Counted from the stretch's first letter, positions 44,839-53,370 are shown. The stretch: 64,000 bases of DNA from Paenibacillus cookii (GCF_018333375.1 NZ_BORW01000007.1:124001-188000), one strand, 5' to 3'. Program-made: numbers and translations. Notes: generated from the sequence alone by a model not told the origin.

Positions 44839-44876
44839 GCCTGCCCTGCTAACGTTTGGCGTCGAGCAAGGCAGGC
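44839..44876 (+). terminator. Terminator-like hairpin after the SPFH cluster
   Basis: GCCTGCCcTGCT pairs with AGCAaGGCAGGC around a 14-base loop, followed by TAAATATTTCTC. The T run is weak, but the position is right for the 41965-44804 operon. Confidence 0.55.
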
Positions 44877-44896
44877 TAAATATTTCTCTGGGAATC

Positions 44897-45098
44897 TTAC
44901 TTTAAATTTTCATCCATAAATTCCTGCAACATCTCGCTGTTCTTTTCACCTCTGGCTTTATATCTCTGCTTTTTCCGCTCTTCCTAACATTTCTTCAACC
45001 GAAACGGAATACAGCGGTTTGCTAAGCTCCAAAATCGCTTTGGCATAATCCTGAGTTTCTTTTTGAGCGTCATGCTCCACTCTTATCCAAAACCTCAA
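44897..45098 (-). pseudogene. Frameshifted small gene
   Basis: A TTG at 45098, overlapping the stop of the gene before it, starts MRFWIRVEHDAQKETQDYAK..., acidic and helical, to a stop at 44958. In the frame one base over, the sequence continues as QRYKARGEKNSEMLQEFMDE to 44897. The frames meet at a run of five T (44970-44974), so a product of about 65 residues seems to have been broken. The family was not recognised. Confidence 0.4.
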
Positions 45099-45463
45099 TC
45101 ATCGACGTTGTCCTTTTCCCCTTTGGCACGGCTTTCGTTCTCAATATGTTTTGTTCCGTTAAAACCATATTGCTGAATATTCCCTTCAGGATCCTCACTG
45201 TAGTAGTAATGTCGCGACGCTTCATCCTTAAATTGAACATCAACGGAGTAGTCGTTCATTCCGTCGAATTTTACAGCTTTTATCGTTGTCATCGTATACT
45301 GGTCCGGAGTATATCCTTTTTGCTTCAAGTATTCGACCGTTCGCCGTTCCAACGATTCTTTTACCGCCGCATTCACTTTGATATAGTCCGTGTACAACCT
45401 CCCAGCGCCAAATCCAATGAATGCAGCTATTGCAATCGTCGCAACCATCCCTACTTTTTTCAC
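45095..45463 (-). CDS. DUF3139 domain exported protein
   Basis: A 122-residue protein with an N-terminal membrane anchor or signal (VATIAIAAFIGFGAGRLY) and a DUF3139-like domain: VEYLKQKGYTPDQY and VDVQFKDEASRHYYYSEDPEGN. The function is unknown. AGGTGATCAGGTG precedes the ATG. It is likely cotranscribed with the small broken gene downstream. Confidence 0.7.
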   Translation of the reverse strand: MKKVGMVATIAIAAFIGFGAGRLYTDYIKVNAAVKESLERRTVEYLKQKGYTPDQYTMTTIKAVKFDGMNDYSVDVQFKDEASRHYYYSEDPEGNIQQYGFNGTKHIENESRAKGEKDNVDD

Positions 45464-45498
45464 CTGATCACCTCGGTTTCTTGACCAAACCCTTCACC

Positions 45499-46029
45499 TT
45501 AGTATTTGAACGTTGGCCGATGGATTATCGTCTCCTTGAACTTCCGGTAGGCCCGGATTCCGCATCCCCCTGCCAAATACAGCAATGTCGCGACGATCCC
45601 GCTGATCGGGGAAATAACGATTTCCTTCCCGGCGGCAATATGGATAAATCCTGAAATGATCAGCGGATTCACGAGCGAATCCGCTGATCATATGTAAAAT
45701 GACGCAAGGTCAAATCGATTGGGTTACCCGGTAAAGCTCGATAAACATAACGGACCAGCAAACCATCGTTACAAACGAAACGATATCGCCGCCAGGTACC
45801 ACTTGATGTTTCCTTTGATGTTCGGCCGAAACCCGACTTCCCTGAAGCCCGATTTCGTAAAACAAAGGCACAACGCCGCCAGCATCGGCAGCACCAGCCA
45901 GACGCCCATCCCAATCGAGTTCCACTCCGGCTGATCCGTCAGCACGGAATCCACCGACACGCCGATCCAGCCGCTGAATATAACGACCAATGCAAAAACA
46001 ACCACATTCCGTACCGTTTGTTTATACAT
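45499..46029 (-). pseudogene. Broken polytopic membrane protein (possibly CPBP protease)
   Basis: From the ATG at 46029 (GGGGGG upstream) an N-terminal part reads MYKQTVRNVVVFALVVIFS with further membrane segments and FRPNIKGNIKWYLAAI. It changes frame near 45780 to VSFVTMVCWSVMFIEL and ends at 45710. After the hairpin at 45657-45690, a separate frame ending at 45499 encodes another membrane fragment (IVISPISGIVATLLYLAGG). The first part recalls the N-terminus of CPBP intramembrane proteases, but the catalytic region is absent. Whether one or two genes decayed here is unclear. Confidence 0.45.
45657..45690. repeat. Perfect 14-bp inverted repeat
   Basis: TGATCAGCGGATTC-acgagc-GAATCCGCTGATCA is a perfect hairpin with no T tail on the plus strand. 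It lies between the two halves of a broken membrane gene. It may be a terminator remnant, a REP-like element or a protein-binding site. Confidence 0.7.
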
Positions 46030-46275
46030 AAGTCCCCCCGGAAATCATTGATTCCTTATGCAAATATCAAGAATAAATGGTTTGATGAATTCTATTCACG
46101 TCGTAACTGGATCGATGCGTGCGGAACAAAGCCATCTTTGGGAGCAGAACGAATCCGTTGGAAAGAATAAGGGGGCAGAACCCTTGTTAAGCTCACGGGC
46201 TTGCATGACGATTCGGATCAAAAAGGAGGTTTATGGAGCCGATTCCCGATACAGAGAGGTTTGGGCGCCCGCCCC

Positions 46276-46716
46276 CTAATAAATCATGATTCCCTCGATC
46301 TCTCGAATTTTTAAAATTTCGCTTCGATCTGTCGTATCGATCATACTCATGCGTTCATGAGCCGAATTGATCAACCACGCTTTTCCGTTTTTCAAGAAAC
46401 ACAAGTCTTCCGGCATTTCAGGCTGCATCCATTGATACAATCGATTTGAAATATGCAGCAGCAATGCTTTTAACTCTTCGGTACAACCAAAATAATAAAC
46501 GTCGGCATAATGACCCAACAACCTCGTTCCCGGCCATTCATCCTGCCGTTTCATTTCTTTGACGTAAGGCTGAAGCCGGTCGAGCAGCGCTTCCGCGTTC
46601 GGGTGCAGCCCAATCTGATCCCTTTTGACTAAAATAAATTCATCGCAAACGTCAAACGCGAGCGAGATTAGCGAAGCATAGGTTACGCCGATCGGCTCCT
46701 CCAATATTTGAATCAT
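46276..46716 (-). CDS. Hypothetical cytoplasmic protein
   Basis: A 146-residue soluble protein: EEPIGVTYASLISLAFDVCDEF at the N-terminus, HYADVYYFGCTEELKALL in the middle, and a C-terminal MSMIDTTDRSEI. No known motif. The size, acidity and absence of targeting are what immunity proteins of polymorphic toxins look like, but nothing proves this. AAAGGAG precedes the ATG. The 246 bases upstream of its stop (46030-46275) hold a 17-codon plus-strand frame with a good ribosome site but no identifiable gene. Confidence 0.5.
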   Translation of the reverse strand: MIQILEEPIGVTYASLISLAFDVCDEFILVKRDQIGLHPNAEALLDRLQPYVKEMKRQDEWPGTRLLGHYADVYYFGCTEELKALLLHISNRLYQWMQPEMPEDLCFLKNGKAWLINSAHERMSMIDTTDRSEILKIREIEGIMIY

Positions 46717-46737
46717 ACGTTCTCCTTTATGAACTCT

Positions 46738-47316
46738 TTAATCCTTGGCGTCATTTTGGCTTTGTTTCACCCAGTTCGGGATATGCTCGGCAAAATAAGT
46801 CGATATTTTCTGGGCTTCCGTCAGAACCCATCGAATGCCTTCCTCGTCCAAAAACCAGTTTTGCCGGCTGATCCGGCGATCATCCTGAAGAACTTGAAAG
46901 GCAACGCTCGGCGGAAAAACCGTCTGATAGGTCATAAGCGCTCTTCTCGAAAAATAAGACTTGCACACAAGAATGGCACGTTTCACTTCTATATGCTGCT
47001 CCTGCAGAACTTTCCAGGAATTTCTGGCGTTATCGAATGTATGTCTGGCCTGATCTTCTTTCAAAATTCGGGACTCGGGAACGCCCAGCGACAGGCCAAT
47101 TTCCTTAAAATGTTCCCACTCGGTTGTCCCAAGCTTTCGGTTGTATCCGCCCGACGGCAAAATATAAGGCGCGATCCCGGCACGGAACAATCTTGCAGCC
47201 ATGCTCATCGGTTCCGTGTGGCTTCCCCCGGGAACAAGGATGACATCCGCCGGAAAGATTTGTTTTTCTTCTTCGACAAAAACCAGATCCGTCAGACAAT
47301 CAAAAGGATATTTCAT
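46738..47316 (-). CDS. YdcF-like DUF218 family protein
   Basis: A 192-residue protein. DVILVPGGSHTEPMSMAARLF contains the DUF218 opening, then PYILPSGGYN, LKEDQARHTFDNARNSWKVL, and AILVCKSYFSRRALMTYQ. The fold is Rossmann-like; some members take part in envelope polysaccharide or vancomycin resistance (SanA). No membrane anchor, so it is cytoplasmic here. The ATG at 47316 is eight bases after AGGAGG. Confidence 0.8.
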   Translation of the reverse strand: MKYPFDCLTDLVFVEEEKQIFPADVILVPGGSHTEPMSMAARLFRAGIAPYILPSGGYNRKLGTTEWEHFKEIGLSLGVPESRILKEDQARHTFDNARNSWKVLQEQHIEVKRAILVCKSYFSRRALMTYQTVFPPSVAFQVLQDDRRISRQNWFLDEEGIRWVLTEAQKISTYFAEHIPNWVKQSQNDAKD

Positions 47317-47435
47317 ATCCATCACCTCCTGCCGTTTCCTTCGGATATTCTATCAATCTAGCTGTGACTGCCTTCCAATATAGCATATGTAAGGGGCGTC
47401 CAAAGGGTCCATCACAGGAATCTATCCATTTATGC

Positions 47436-47920
47436 TTACGGCGAAGCAAGCTTTGGAAGTTTTACCCGTTTGATCGTGATCGGCTGGTCGATGATGATGT
47501 CGTCAATATTCCTTTGTTCCAGCTCTTTTAAAAGTTCGTCGAAAATTCTTTTGATGAGGAAGCTGTCGTCAAGTGCTGTGTGGCGCTTCAGGTCGGAGGC
47601 ATCGATGCTGAAAAATGAAAGCAGAAAATCGGTTGATATGATTTCATCTATTTCGGGAAACAGATATGAAAATAACGCTTTCGTGTCCAAAATCGGATTG
47701 GAAAGCATGTTCAGCCCATTTCTTCGGCATTCATGGTAGAGCAGGGGCCATTCTTCGATAAGGGATCAAGCAGCACCGCACCGATTTGAGTGATGCAGTC
47801 CTCTTTCTCGTCGGGTCCCGTCGCCTCAACGTCGAAGACGCAAAACTTCCGGCCGGCTATATGTTCCACGCGAATTCCGGATAAGGCATATGCCTCATCG
47901 GAAATCAAATCTATTTTCAT
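47436..47920 (-). pseudogene. DnaQ-like 3'-5' exonuclease with deleted centre
   Basis: The first frame from ATG 47920 has FCVFDVEATGPDEKEDCITQIGAV, the exonuclease I motif with catalytic Asp and Glu, and stops at 47711. The second frame, up to 47436, has SNPILDTKALFSYLFPEI and HTALDDSFLIKRIFDELL, the later motifs with catalytic His and Asp. The central 60 or so residues, including the exonuclease II motif (NASFD-type), are missing and the parts are out of frame. The gene is dead. Confidence 0.7.
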
Positions 47921-48066
47921 GCAAACCCTTCTTTCGGTTGTCATTCATCAATTTTCCGAGAGCTCCGGCAGCGGGCTCTTGCCTTCTCCTTCTTATCAAA
48001 TCGCCTAAGCCGCCCGTTTTCAGTTTCGTAATAATGGCACAAGAAAAAATATGAACCCGAGCCTGC

Positions 48067-48714
48067 CTAATCCGCACGAAAAACCCGATCCATTTTTGCT
48101 TTGTCGTATTTCAAGATCCAGCCATAATACTTATCGTAAACCTCCCTCAATACATCCGGGGTCATGGAAATAACGTCACATCCTCGATCATCATAGATAT
48201 GAAAGATGCTTCCTTGAGTTATATTAACGAAAAACACTCTATGCTTTATCTTTGGCTTCAGGGCCATGTCCTGGTTACAGATCGCTTGGATGAGCGGTGC
48301 GTATTTGATCTCTCTTGCTTTGCATGGAAGCCAAAATCGATGGATATAAAATGGAGGACCGATACTTGTACCCGATGCATCCGATTCGTCCGGGATCACT
48401 TCGATTTGAATGTGCCGCAATATCTTTTTGTTTTTAATAAACCGTTGATAGAGATTCAATTTATGGACCCTGCCTTTTGCAACGTTCGCAAAATATGCAT
48501 CGGTTACGAGAATCACATCGTCATTGGGGTGATGGAGTTCCTTGAACAGCTCGATCGCCCGAAAATACACTCGTTCCAAATAATGCTCTCCATCGATGTC
48601 AAATAACCCCGGGTCTCCCAATTCGAATCGTAGGGACGATTCCCAACTATAAAACAATGGCGGTTCAAGCGATAACCCTGGAAAGTTTATGTTCAAATAA
48701 TCTGTCATGTTCAT
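48067..48714 (-). CDS. DUF3885 domain protein
   Basis: A 215-residue soluble protein: YSWESSLRFELG near the start, an EHYLERVYFRAIELF helix, and FHIYDDRGCDVISMTPDVLREVYDKYYGWILKYD at the end, which is the DUF3885 signature. The function is unknown; the family is often near toxin or immunity genes. The ribosome site is weak. Not in an evident operon. Confidence 0.75.
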   Translation of the reverse strand: MNMTDYLNINFPGLSLEPPLFYSWESSLRFELGDPGLFDIDGEHYLERVYFRAIELFKELHHPNDDVILVTDAYFANVAKGRVHKLNLYQRFIKNKKILRHIQIEVIPDESDASGTSIGPPFYIHRFWLPCKAREIKYAPLIQAICNQDMALKPKIKHRVFFVNITQGSIFHIYDDRGCDVISMTPDVLREVYDKYYGWILKYDKAKMDRVFRAD

Positions 48715-48739
48715 CTATGATGGTCCATCTCCGATTCTT

Positions 48740-49204
48740 CTAAGCCCTGAATTTATTCCACATCCGCTCAAAAAAACTTTCCCCTTGAATCACCCAATAC
48801 CGCTCGCCCTCAGGCACAAGCGCATAAAAATCCCGATATTCCCCCGTCCATCCGTCGGGTACGTAATGTTCAAAGGACATGGGCTCCGGAAAAAGGGAAT
48901 ACAGCACTTTGTCATCGAAATTCACGTAAATCGCAGGCATAAACTCGAGCACGTCGTCATAACTCCCAAACGCATCTTCCAGCTCGATTAGCGTGCAGGT
49001 CAGGTCGCTTGTAGCTACTTTATAGTCGTGTATTCTTTCAAAAAAACACTCTGCCGTCGTTTCATCCAACACTTCAATGCCAAACCGGTCCTCCATTTCG
49101 ACATTCAGGAACCAATACTCCCTTTCGGTAACGTACCAGCTCCATTGGTTTTGAAAAACGACGCCGACGATCAATATTTTCGCATACTCAGGCAAAAGCT
49201 TCAT
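48740..49204 (-). CDS. Hypothetical acidic protein
   Basis: A 154-residue protein rich in aromatic and acidic residues: MKLLPEYAKILIVGVVFQNQ, WYVTEREYWFLNVEMEDR and GEYRDFYALVPEGERYWVI. No recognised motif. The ATG at 49204 was chosen for its GGAG site; the longer frame has no family features. It may be an immunity-type protein, judging only by size and neighbours. Confidence 0.5.
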   Translation of the reverse strand: MKLLPEYAKILIVGVVFQNQWSWYVTEREYWFLNVEMEDRFGIEVLDETTAECFFERIHDYKVATSDLTCTLIELEDAFGSYDDVLEFMPAIYVNFDDKVLYSLFPEPMSFEHYVPDGWTGEYRDFYALVPEGERYWVIQGESFFERMWNKFRA

Positions 49205-49265
49205 GTTTTCTCCGTCGCTCCCCTTCCGGTCGATTGTCCATCCTGTCCCGTGTGAAATGAGTCGA

Positions 49266-49403
49266 CTACTCCAAATCGTAGGGAGCTTCGTAGATGACCT
49301 TATCGCCTGGGCCTCCGTGAAAATAGAGCAATGCTTCCTCATGCTCCTGCCCAAGTTGCTCCATATAAATCCTGGTTCCGCGAATATGCATGAGTTGGGT
49401 CAA
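49266..49403 (-). pseudogene. Alpha/beta-hydrolase N-terminal stub
   Basis: A TTG at 49403, eight bases after GGAGG, starts a 45-residue frame: MHIRGTRIYMEQLGQEHEEA, then YFHGGPG, the oxyanion-hole motif of proline iminopeptidase-like hydrolases. It then ends in DKVIYEAPYDLE and a stop. The whole catalytic part is missing, so this is the beginning of a deleted gene. Confidence 0.55.
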
Positions 49404-49437
49404 AAGTTTATCCTCCGTTAAGGCTGAATCGGCCGCA

Positions 49438-50064
49438 TTATTTTAGACGAAGCTCCACAAAAAATGTATCGATTTCCCTCAAAACTTGTTCAAGCATCTT
49501 TAATGTTTTCATAGGATCCAACGTCTCTAATCCGTGATTCGCCCCGTCGATGACCAGCAATCTGGCGCTAGCGATTTGACTTCGTTCTTTTTCGGTAAAT
49601 ACCGGATCCTCGCTTCCCGTCACGACCAAACTATTGTTTTCTCGAATATAAGGAATGGTCCGGCTGATCGGGGTCAGGAACACATGTTTTACATCCATCC
49701 CCAGTTTCTCGGCCAGCAGGCCGGCGACAACCGTCCCCAAACTTTTGCTCAAAAAGATAATCTGTCGGTATGGCGAGAGATCGATCGTTTGAAAAGCTTC
49801 TGCCAAATCCGAAACGATGCTCCCGATCAGCTCATCGCTGAATTCGGGCTTCAGGCGCGCGCTTTGGTAGCCGTATTCAAGCGATAAAACATCGAATCCG
49901 TATTGAAAAGCCAGTTTTCTCGGGTAATGAAAAAGCGGCAGTTCGGTGCCGTATTGGGCACCCGGAAATTCGACGACGAGCGTGGTGGATGACTCATTTT
50001 CGAATTTTTTAAACCTCGCCTGGGCATTCCATGAAGTAGGAAACGTTAACTCCTGGATTTTCAT
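49438..50064 (-). CDS. Alpha/beta-hydrolase family protein
   Basis: A 208-residue hydrolase. VEFPGAQYGTELP is a beta-strand and oxyanion region. The nucleophile serine lies in FLSKSLGTV, the acid in TGSEDPVF, and the catalytic histidine in GANHGLE. The substrate is unknown. The ATG at 50064 follows AAAGG; an ATG three codons earlier is possible. It begins 42 bp after the acetyltransferase stop. Confidence 0.75.
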   Translation of the reverse strand: MKIQELTFPTSWNAQARFKKFENESSTTLVVEFPGAQYGTELPLFHYPRKLAFQYGFDVLSLEYGYQSARLKPEFSDELIGSIVSDLAEAFQTIDLSPYRQIIFLSKSLGTVVAGLLAEKLGMDVKHVFLTPISRTIPYIRENNSLVVTGSEDPVFTEKERSQIASARLLVIDGANHGLETLDPMKTLKMLEQVLREIDTFFVELRLK

Positions 50065-50105
50065 GCCGTTCATCCTTTCGATTGGTATTTGCAGACTCGA
50101 GCCTC

Positions 50106-50609
50106 TTAAGCCGACGTCTGTGATTTTGTGCTAAAGCGCTGTATGAATTTCTTTATATCTTCCCTATACGTTTCTTTGAAAGCATCACCCGTAAATTCGC
50201 CGATGACCTTTCGCCAAAAGGAAATGGCAGGCGTATTCTTTTCCATTTGAGCCACGGCCCAGTCGGCCTTAAACAATGCCAACGCTTTTTTGGCGGCGGC
50301 AGACCCAACCCCGGTCCTTCTGTATTTCGGCAACACCATAAAATCATAAATGACGTGCGTCGGATCCGGATCCGTATCCAGATTTTCGAATAAAACGACC
50401 GCAAACCCGGCGATTTTTCCCGACAGCATAATAAAAAACGGATTCCACCTATGATCGCCTTCCCAAAAATAATCGATATTGGCATCAAATCTTCCATCTT
50501 CATTCATGTCTTCTTCGGTAAATGGGCTGAACTCATAATGATAAAATTGATACAAATTCGATAAAAGATCTTTCTGCGCATAAGGTACCGGGCGAAGTTC
50601 AACTTTCAT
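50106..50609 (-). CDS. GNAT-family N-acetyltransferase
   Basis: A 167-residue GNAT protein: MKVELRPVPYAQKDLLSNLY, the loop YRRTGVGSAAAKKALALF, and AISFWRKVIGEFTG near the end. Acceptor unknown. The ATG at 50609 follows GAGGAAACGC. Possibly cotranscribed with the hydrolase gene. Confidence 0.8.
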   Translation of the reverse strand: MKVELRPVPYAQKDLLSNLYQFYHYEFSPFTEEDMNEDGRFDANIDYFWEGDHRWNPFFIMLSGKIAGFAVVLFENLDTDPDPTHVIYDFMVLPKYRRTGVGSAAAKKALALFKADWAVAQMEKNTPAISFWRKVIGEFTGDAFKETYREDIKKFIQRFSTKSQTSA

Positions 50610-50640
50610 GCGTTTCCTCCTCAAGGGGATATGATTGTAT

Positions 50641-50889
50641 TTAAAAAGGAAGCTCCTTGCTCCTATATTCAATCCCCAGCTCCTCGTACCAAGCATTCAA
50701 TCCCATAAATTCCCTCATGACGGATCGAATGGCTTCCTGGGAAACTCGCATAGGCATTTGGGATAACTCTTCGAAAAAGCGACCCGGATCGTATACCGGC
50801 AAAATGTTCATAAACACCCCCGCTTTAATCGCCCAAGAATCGTCCACTTCTGCAGCCTGCCTAGCGATTTCACTTATATTGTCGGACAT
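50641..50889 (-). CDS. Small hypothetical protein
   Basis: An 82-residue soluble helical protein: MSDNISEIARQAAEVDDSW, VYDPGRFFEELSQMPMRVS and AIRSVMREFMGLNAWYEEL. No known motif. It starts within the end of a preceding reading frame. The 180 bases upstream (50890-51073) carry short frames I cannot assign to a family and that may be remnants. Confidence 0.45.
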   Translation of the reverse strand: MSDNISEIARQAAEVDDSWAIKAGVFMNILPVYDPGRFFEELSQMPMRVSQEAIRSVMREFMGLNAWYEELGIEYRSKELPF

Positions 50890-51073
50890 CCCGCAGCATT
50901 TTGTGGCCGTCCCCTTCTGATCGCCTCACCATTTGCCGTGCCGTCTCAAAATTCATGATCACTCTGCCCGTCGTTTCAAAGCCGTCCGGTACGGCGGTGT
51001 AGCCCTTACCTTTGCGGCCACAAAAACCGTATACGTATCGGTATTTTCCCATAGACGCATGCCTGATCCTTCC

Positions 51074-51577
51074 TACCGCTCCTTTGTCGACCCGACCCAC
51101 AGATCCCCCGTGCTGATAAAATACGATCGTTCCATCTTGCCGCCGATCATGTATTCGTTGGTTTCAACCGCTTTTTTCCGCGCCTCCTCGATCTCCTCCT
51201 CCGTTTCCAAATCGCTTTCCCAGACATGATATCCATTAACGCGTCTTTCCCATGTAAAAAGGTCAAAAGAAGGATGCTTGATCTGGTAAGGAAACGACTT
51301 CGGCTCCGGATTCGGCCTAAAAAGCTGCTCATAATAAGCGCTGCTCCAGAACCTGCTTTCTGAATTTATAAGGGGGATTTTTTTTGCCGACCTCGTTTTC
51401 GCTGATTTGATGCAGGTTATAAAAGGGGCTGATCCATAGTTTCACGTATTCTTTTTGGTGTTTGAACAAACCGTCGACATCCAGATTTTCATGATAAGCT
51501 CCCCAATCGGGGAGTTTTCTTGCCCTTCTGCGCATGCCTCTCGTTTTTTTGCGGATGGATGTAAATTTGTGTTCCAT
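51074..51577 (-). pseudogene. Frameshifted hypothetical gene
   Basis: From ATG 51577, after AAGGAG, the frame reads MEHKFTSIRKKTRGMRRRAR to FRKQVLE and then leaves frame near 51341-51347. The continuation, one base over, reads SAYYEQLFRPNPEPKSFPYQ, IKHPSFDLFTWERRVNGYHV, and ends GDLWVGSTKER at 51074. Removing one base restores about 167 residues. It is conserved-looking but of unknown family; the N-terminus is very basic. Confidence 0.6.
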
Positions 51578-51630
51578 GGATGTCTCCTTGTAAAACAACG
51601 GTTCTTGATTTCATGATTTTTGCGATCCGA

Positions 51631-52620
51631 CTAACATTCCAATAACACGGGCCTGATCCGATGGAATAATTGATGCGAATCGACTTTTTCGTAATTCCAC
51701 AGCATAATGACCCGCAAGCCATGGGCGGGATCATGCCAAATTTCCGAGCGGAATCCCGGCGTGCCGCCCCCGATCAAACGTACATCTGGTCTCAGAAACC
51801 ATCCGTACCCATAACCCAAATCCGGATCGAACGAGGTCGCATAATACGGCGTAAACATCCGCTCCATCGTCTCCTGTTTGAGCAGCTCCCCGCTGAACAA
51901 CGCCTCGCACCATCGGTCCAAATCGCGAACGGTCGAAAAAAGCTCTCCCGGCGCATCGACATCGCTTAGCTTATCATTGTCCGCATTCCTGAGGGTCCCG
52001 TTTTCCAAAGTATGTCCGTATGCACGCCCGGGATTGATGTGTCGCGGATGGTCCAGACCGGTCGATCGCATCTGCAGCGGCGAAAAGAACCATGCGTCCA
52101 AAACTTCCTCATATCTCATTCCCGTCAACGCCTCTAAAATATATCCGAGCATAATAAATCCCGTGCTGCTGTACGCCCATCGCTCACCCGGCCTGAACTG
52201 TTGCTCCAGTTGGAGCAAATAATCGATAAAATCCCGGTTCTCCGCCTTCCATCGGCTCATTTCCAAACGCAAGTCGGGCACCGCGTAAATGTCCTGCATC
52301 CCGGAGGAATGACTCAACAAGTGATGGATCGTGATGTCCGGATGAAGGCCCTTAAACTTCTCAACGTAGGCTCCCGGATGCTGATCCAAATCGATCCGCC
52401 CTTGCTCGTACAGTTTAAGCGCTGCGGCAGCAATAAACATTTTCGTGACGGAAGCAATGTGGAATTTGGTGTCGATCCCGTTCGGGACGTTTAGCTGCAT
52501 GCTGGCTTGACCATAGGATTGGCTGAATATTTCCTTGCCTTCTTTGGAAATGAACACGTTGCCGGATAACAGATGTTCCCGCCCGTAATGTTCGATGATT
52601 TCCTCGATGCGTTCGAACAA
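51631..52620 (-). CDS. Serine hydrolase, beta-lactamase/PBP4*-type
   Basis: A 329-residue protein of the class C beta-lactamase fold. The SxxK motif is SVTK near residue 61, with YSS (in RWAYSSTGF) in place of YxN, and GGTPG at the KTG position. It has no signal peptide and so acts in the cytoplasm; such proteins are peptidases or esterases more often than true lactamases. The TTG at 52620 was chosen because AAGAGGTG is six bases upstream and the protein has a typical N-terminus there. Confidence 0.78.
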   Translation of the reverse strand: MFERIEEIIEHYGREHLLSGNVFISKEGKEIFSQSYGQASMQLNVPNGIDTKFHIASVTKMFIAAAALKLYEQGRIDLDQHPGAYVEKFKGLHPDITIHHLLSHSSGMQDIYAVPDLRLEMSRWKAENRDFIDYLLQLEQQFRPGERWAYSSTGFIMLGYILEALTGMRYEEVLDAWFFSPLQMRSTGLDHPRHINPGRAYGHTLENGTLRNADNDKLSDVDAPGELFSTVRDLDRWCEALFSGELLKQETMERMFTPYYATSFDPDLGYGYGWFLRPDVRLIGGGTPGFRSEIWHDPAHGLRVIMLWNYEKVDSHQLFHRIRPVLLEC

Positions 52621-52757
52621 AGCAATCACCTCTTTCGAATAGTAAGGAGCGGTTCCCTTTTTGCGTGCCGCCCTTCTTTGGAATCCTAAACTTGCAGCTC
52701 CGTCATGACTCCTATTTCCTCGATGAGTTTCGTTTGGTTTGCTTCGATTCCTATCTT

Positions 52758-53240
52758 TCAGCATGGCTCGCAATATTTTTTCATCAAAATACCGATAATC
52801 GGCTGTTCCTTGTAGTCGACCATTTCTTTGAGGCCATAAGGGATAAAGCCGTTTTTATGGTAGAATTTGAGCGCCGCCGTATTCGGGTTGTGGCAAATCA
52901 GGTGCAGTTCAGGCAAATGCAGTTCGTCCCTGACGGTCGTAAGCATCGTATCCAGCAAAAACTTCCCGGCTCCCCGTCCCCGGTAATCCGGGTTGATGAT
53001 CACGTTCCCAAGCCAGCAGCGGCTGTCCGCCTCCACATCATACAAATTGCAATAGCCTGCAATCTCTTCCCCGCTCAAAATTACGGTCGGATGCAACCTT
53101 TCCTTCGCGACCTCTTCCAAATGCACCGGATCAAGCGGAAACGTTCCCCGCGGAAACATATAAAACTGTTCGTCTTGGCTTTGAGGAAAAGAGGCAATGA
53201 TTTTAAAATCTTCTCTCTGGGCTCTGCGTGAAGTAAACAT
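52758..53240 (-). CDS. GNAT-family N-acetyltransferase
   Basis: A 160-residue GNAT protein: FTSRRAQREDFKIIASFPQS at the start, the loop NPDYRGRGAGKFLLDTML, and ALKFYHKNGFIPYG. The acceptor is unknown. AAAGGAG precedes the ATG at 53240. Confidence 0.82.
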   Translation of the reverse strand: MFTSRRAQREDFKIIASFPQSQDEQFYMFPRGTFPLDPVHLEEVAKERLHPTVILSGEEIAGYCNLYDVEADSRCWLGNVIINPDYRGRGAGKFLLDTMLTTVRDELHLPELHLICHNPNTAALKFYHKNGFIPYGLKEMVDYKEQPIIGILMKKYCEPC

Positions 53241-53341
53241 GGCGCGCGATTCTCCTTTCCATGGAGGCATTTCCTCCCTTGTCAGATGAATTCCATGGAT
53301 ATCCTGATTTTACCTTTATTTCATAGCAGTTTGTATCCTAA

Positions 53342-53370
53342 TAAAAAAGCCGCGGATTCCGCGGGCCAAG
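53342..53370 (-). terminator. Terminator of SDR gene
   Basis: CCGCGG-att-CCGCGG hairpin followed by six T on the minus strand. It is 145 bp beyond the stop at 53514. Nothing else was recognised between 53241 and 53513. Confidence 0.65.

Noticed and set aside
46058..46279. 73-codon plus-strand frame and the 17-codon frame MEPIPDTERFGRPPPNKS
   Set aside because: The short frame has a good ribosome site but no homology I know; the longer one has no start signal and mixed composition.
51631..52620. Antibiotic-hydrolysing beta-lactamase
   Set aside because: The protein has SxxK and a KTG-like motif, but YSS instead of YxN and no signal peptide, so a cytoplasmic esterase or peptidase is more likely.
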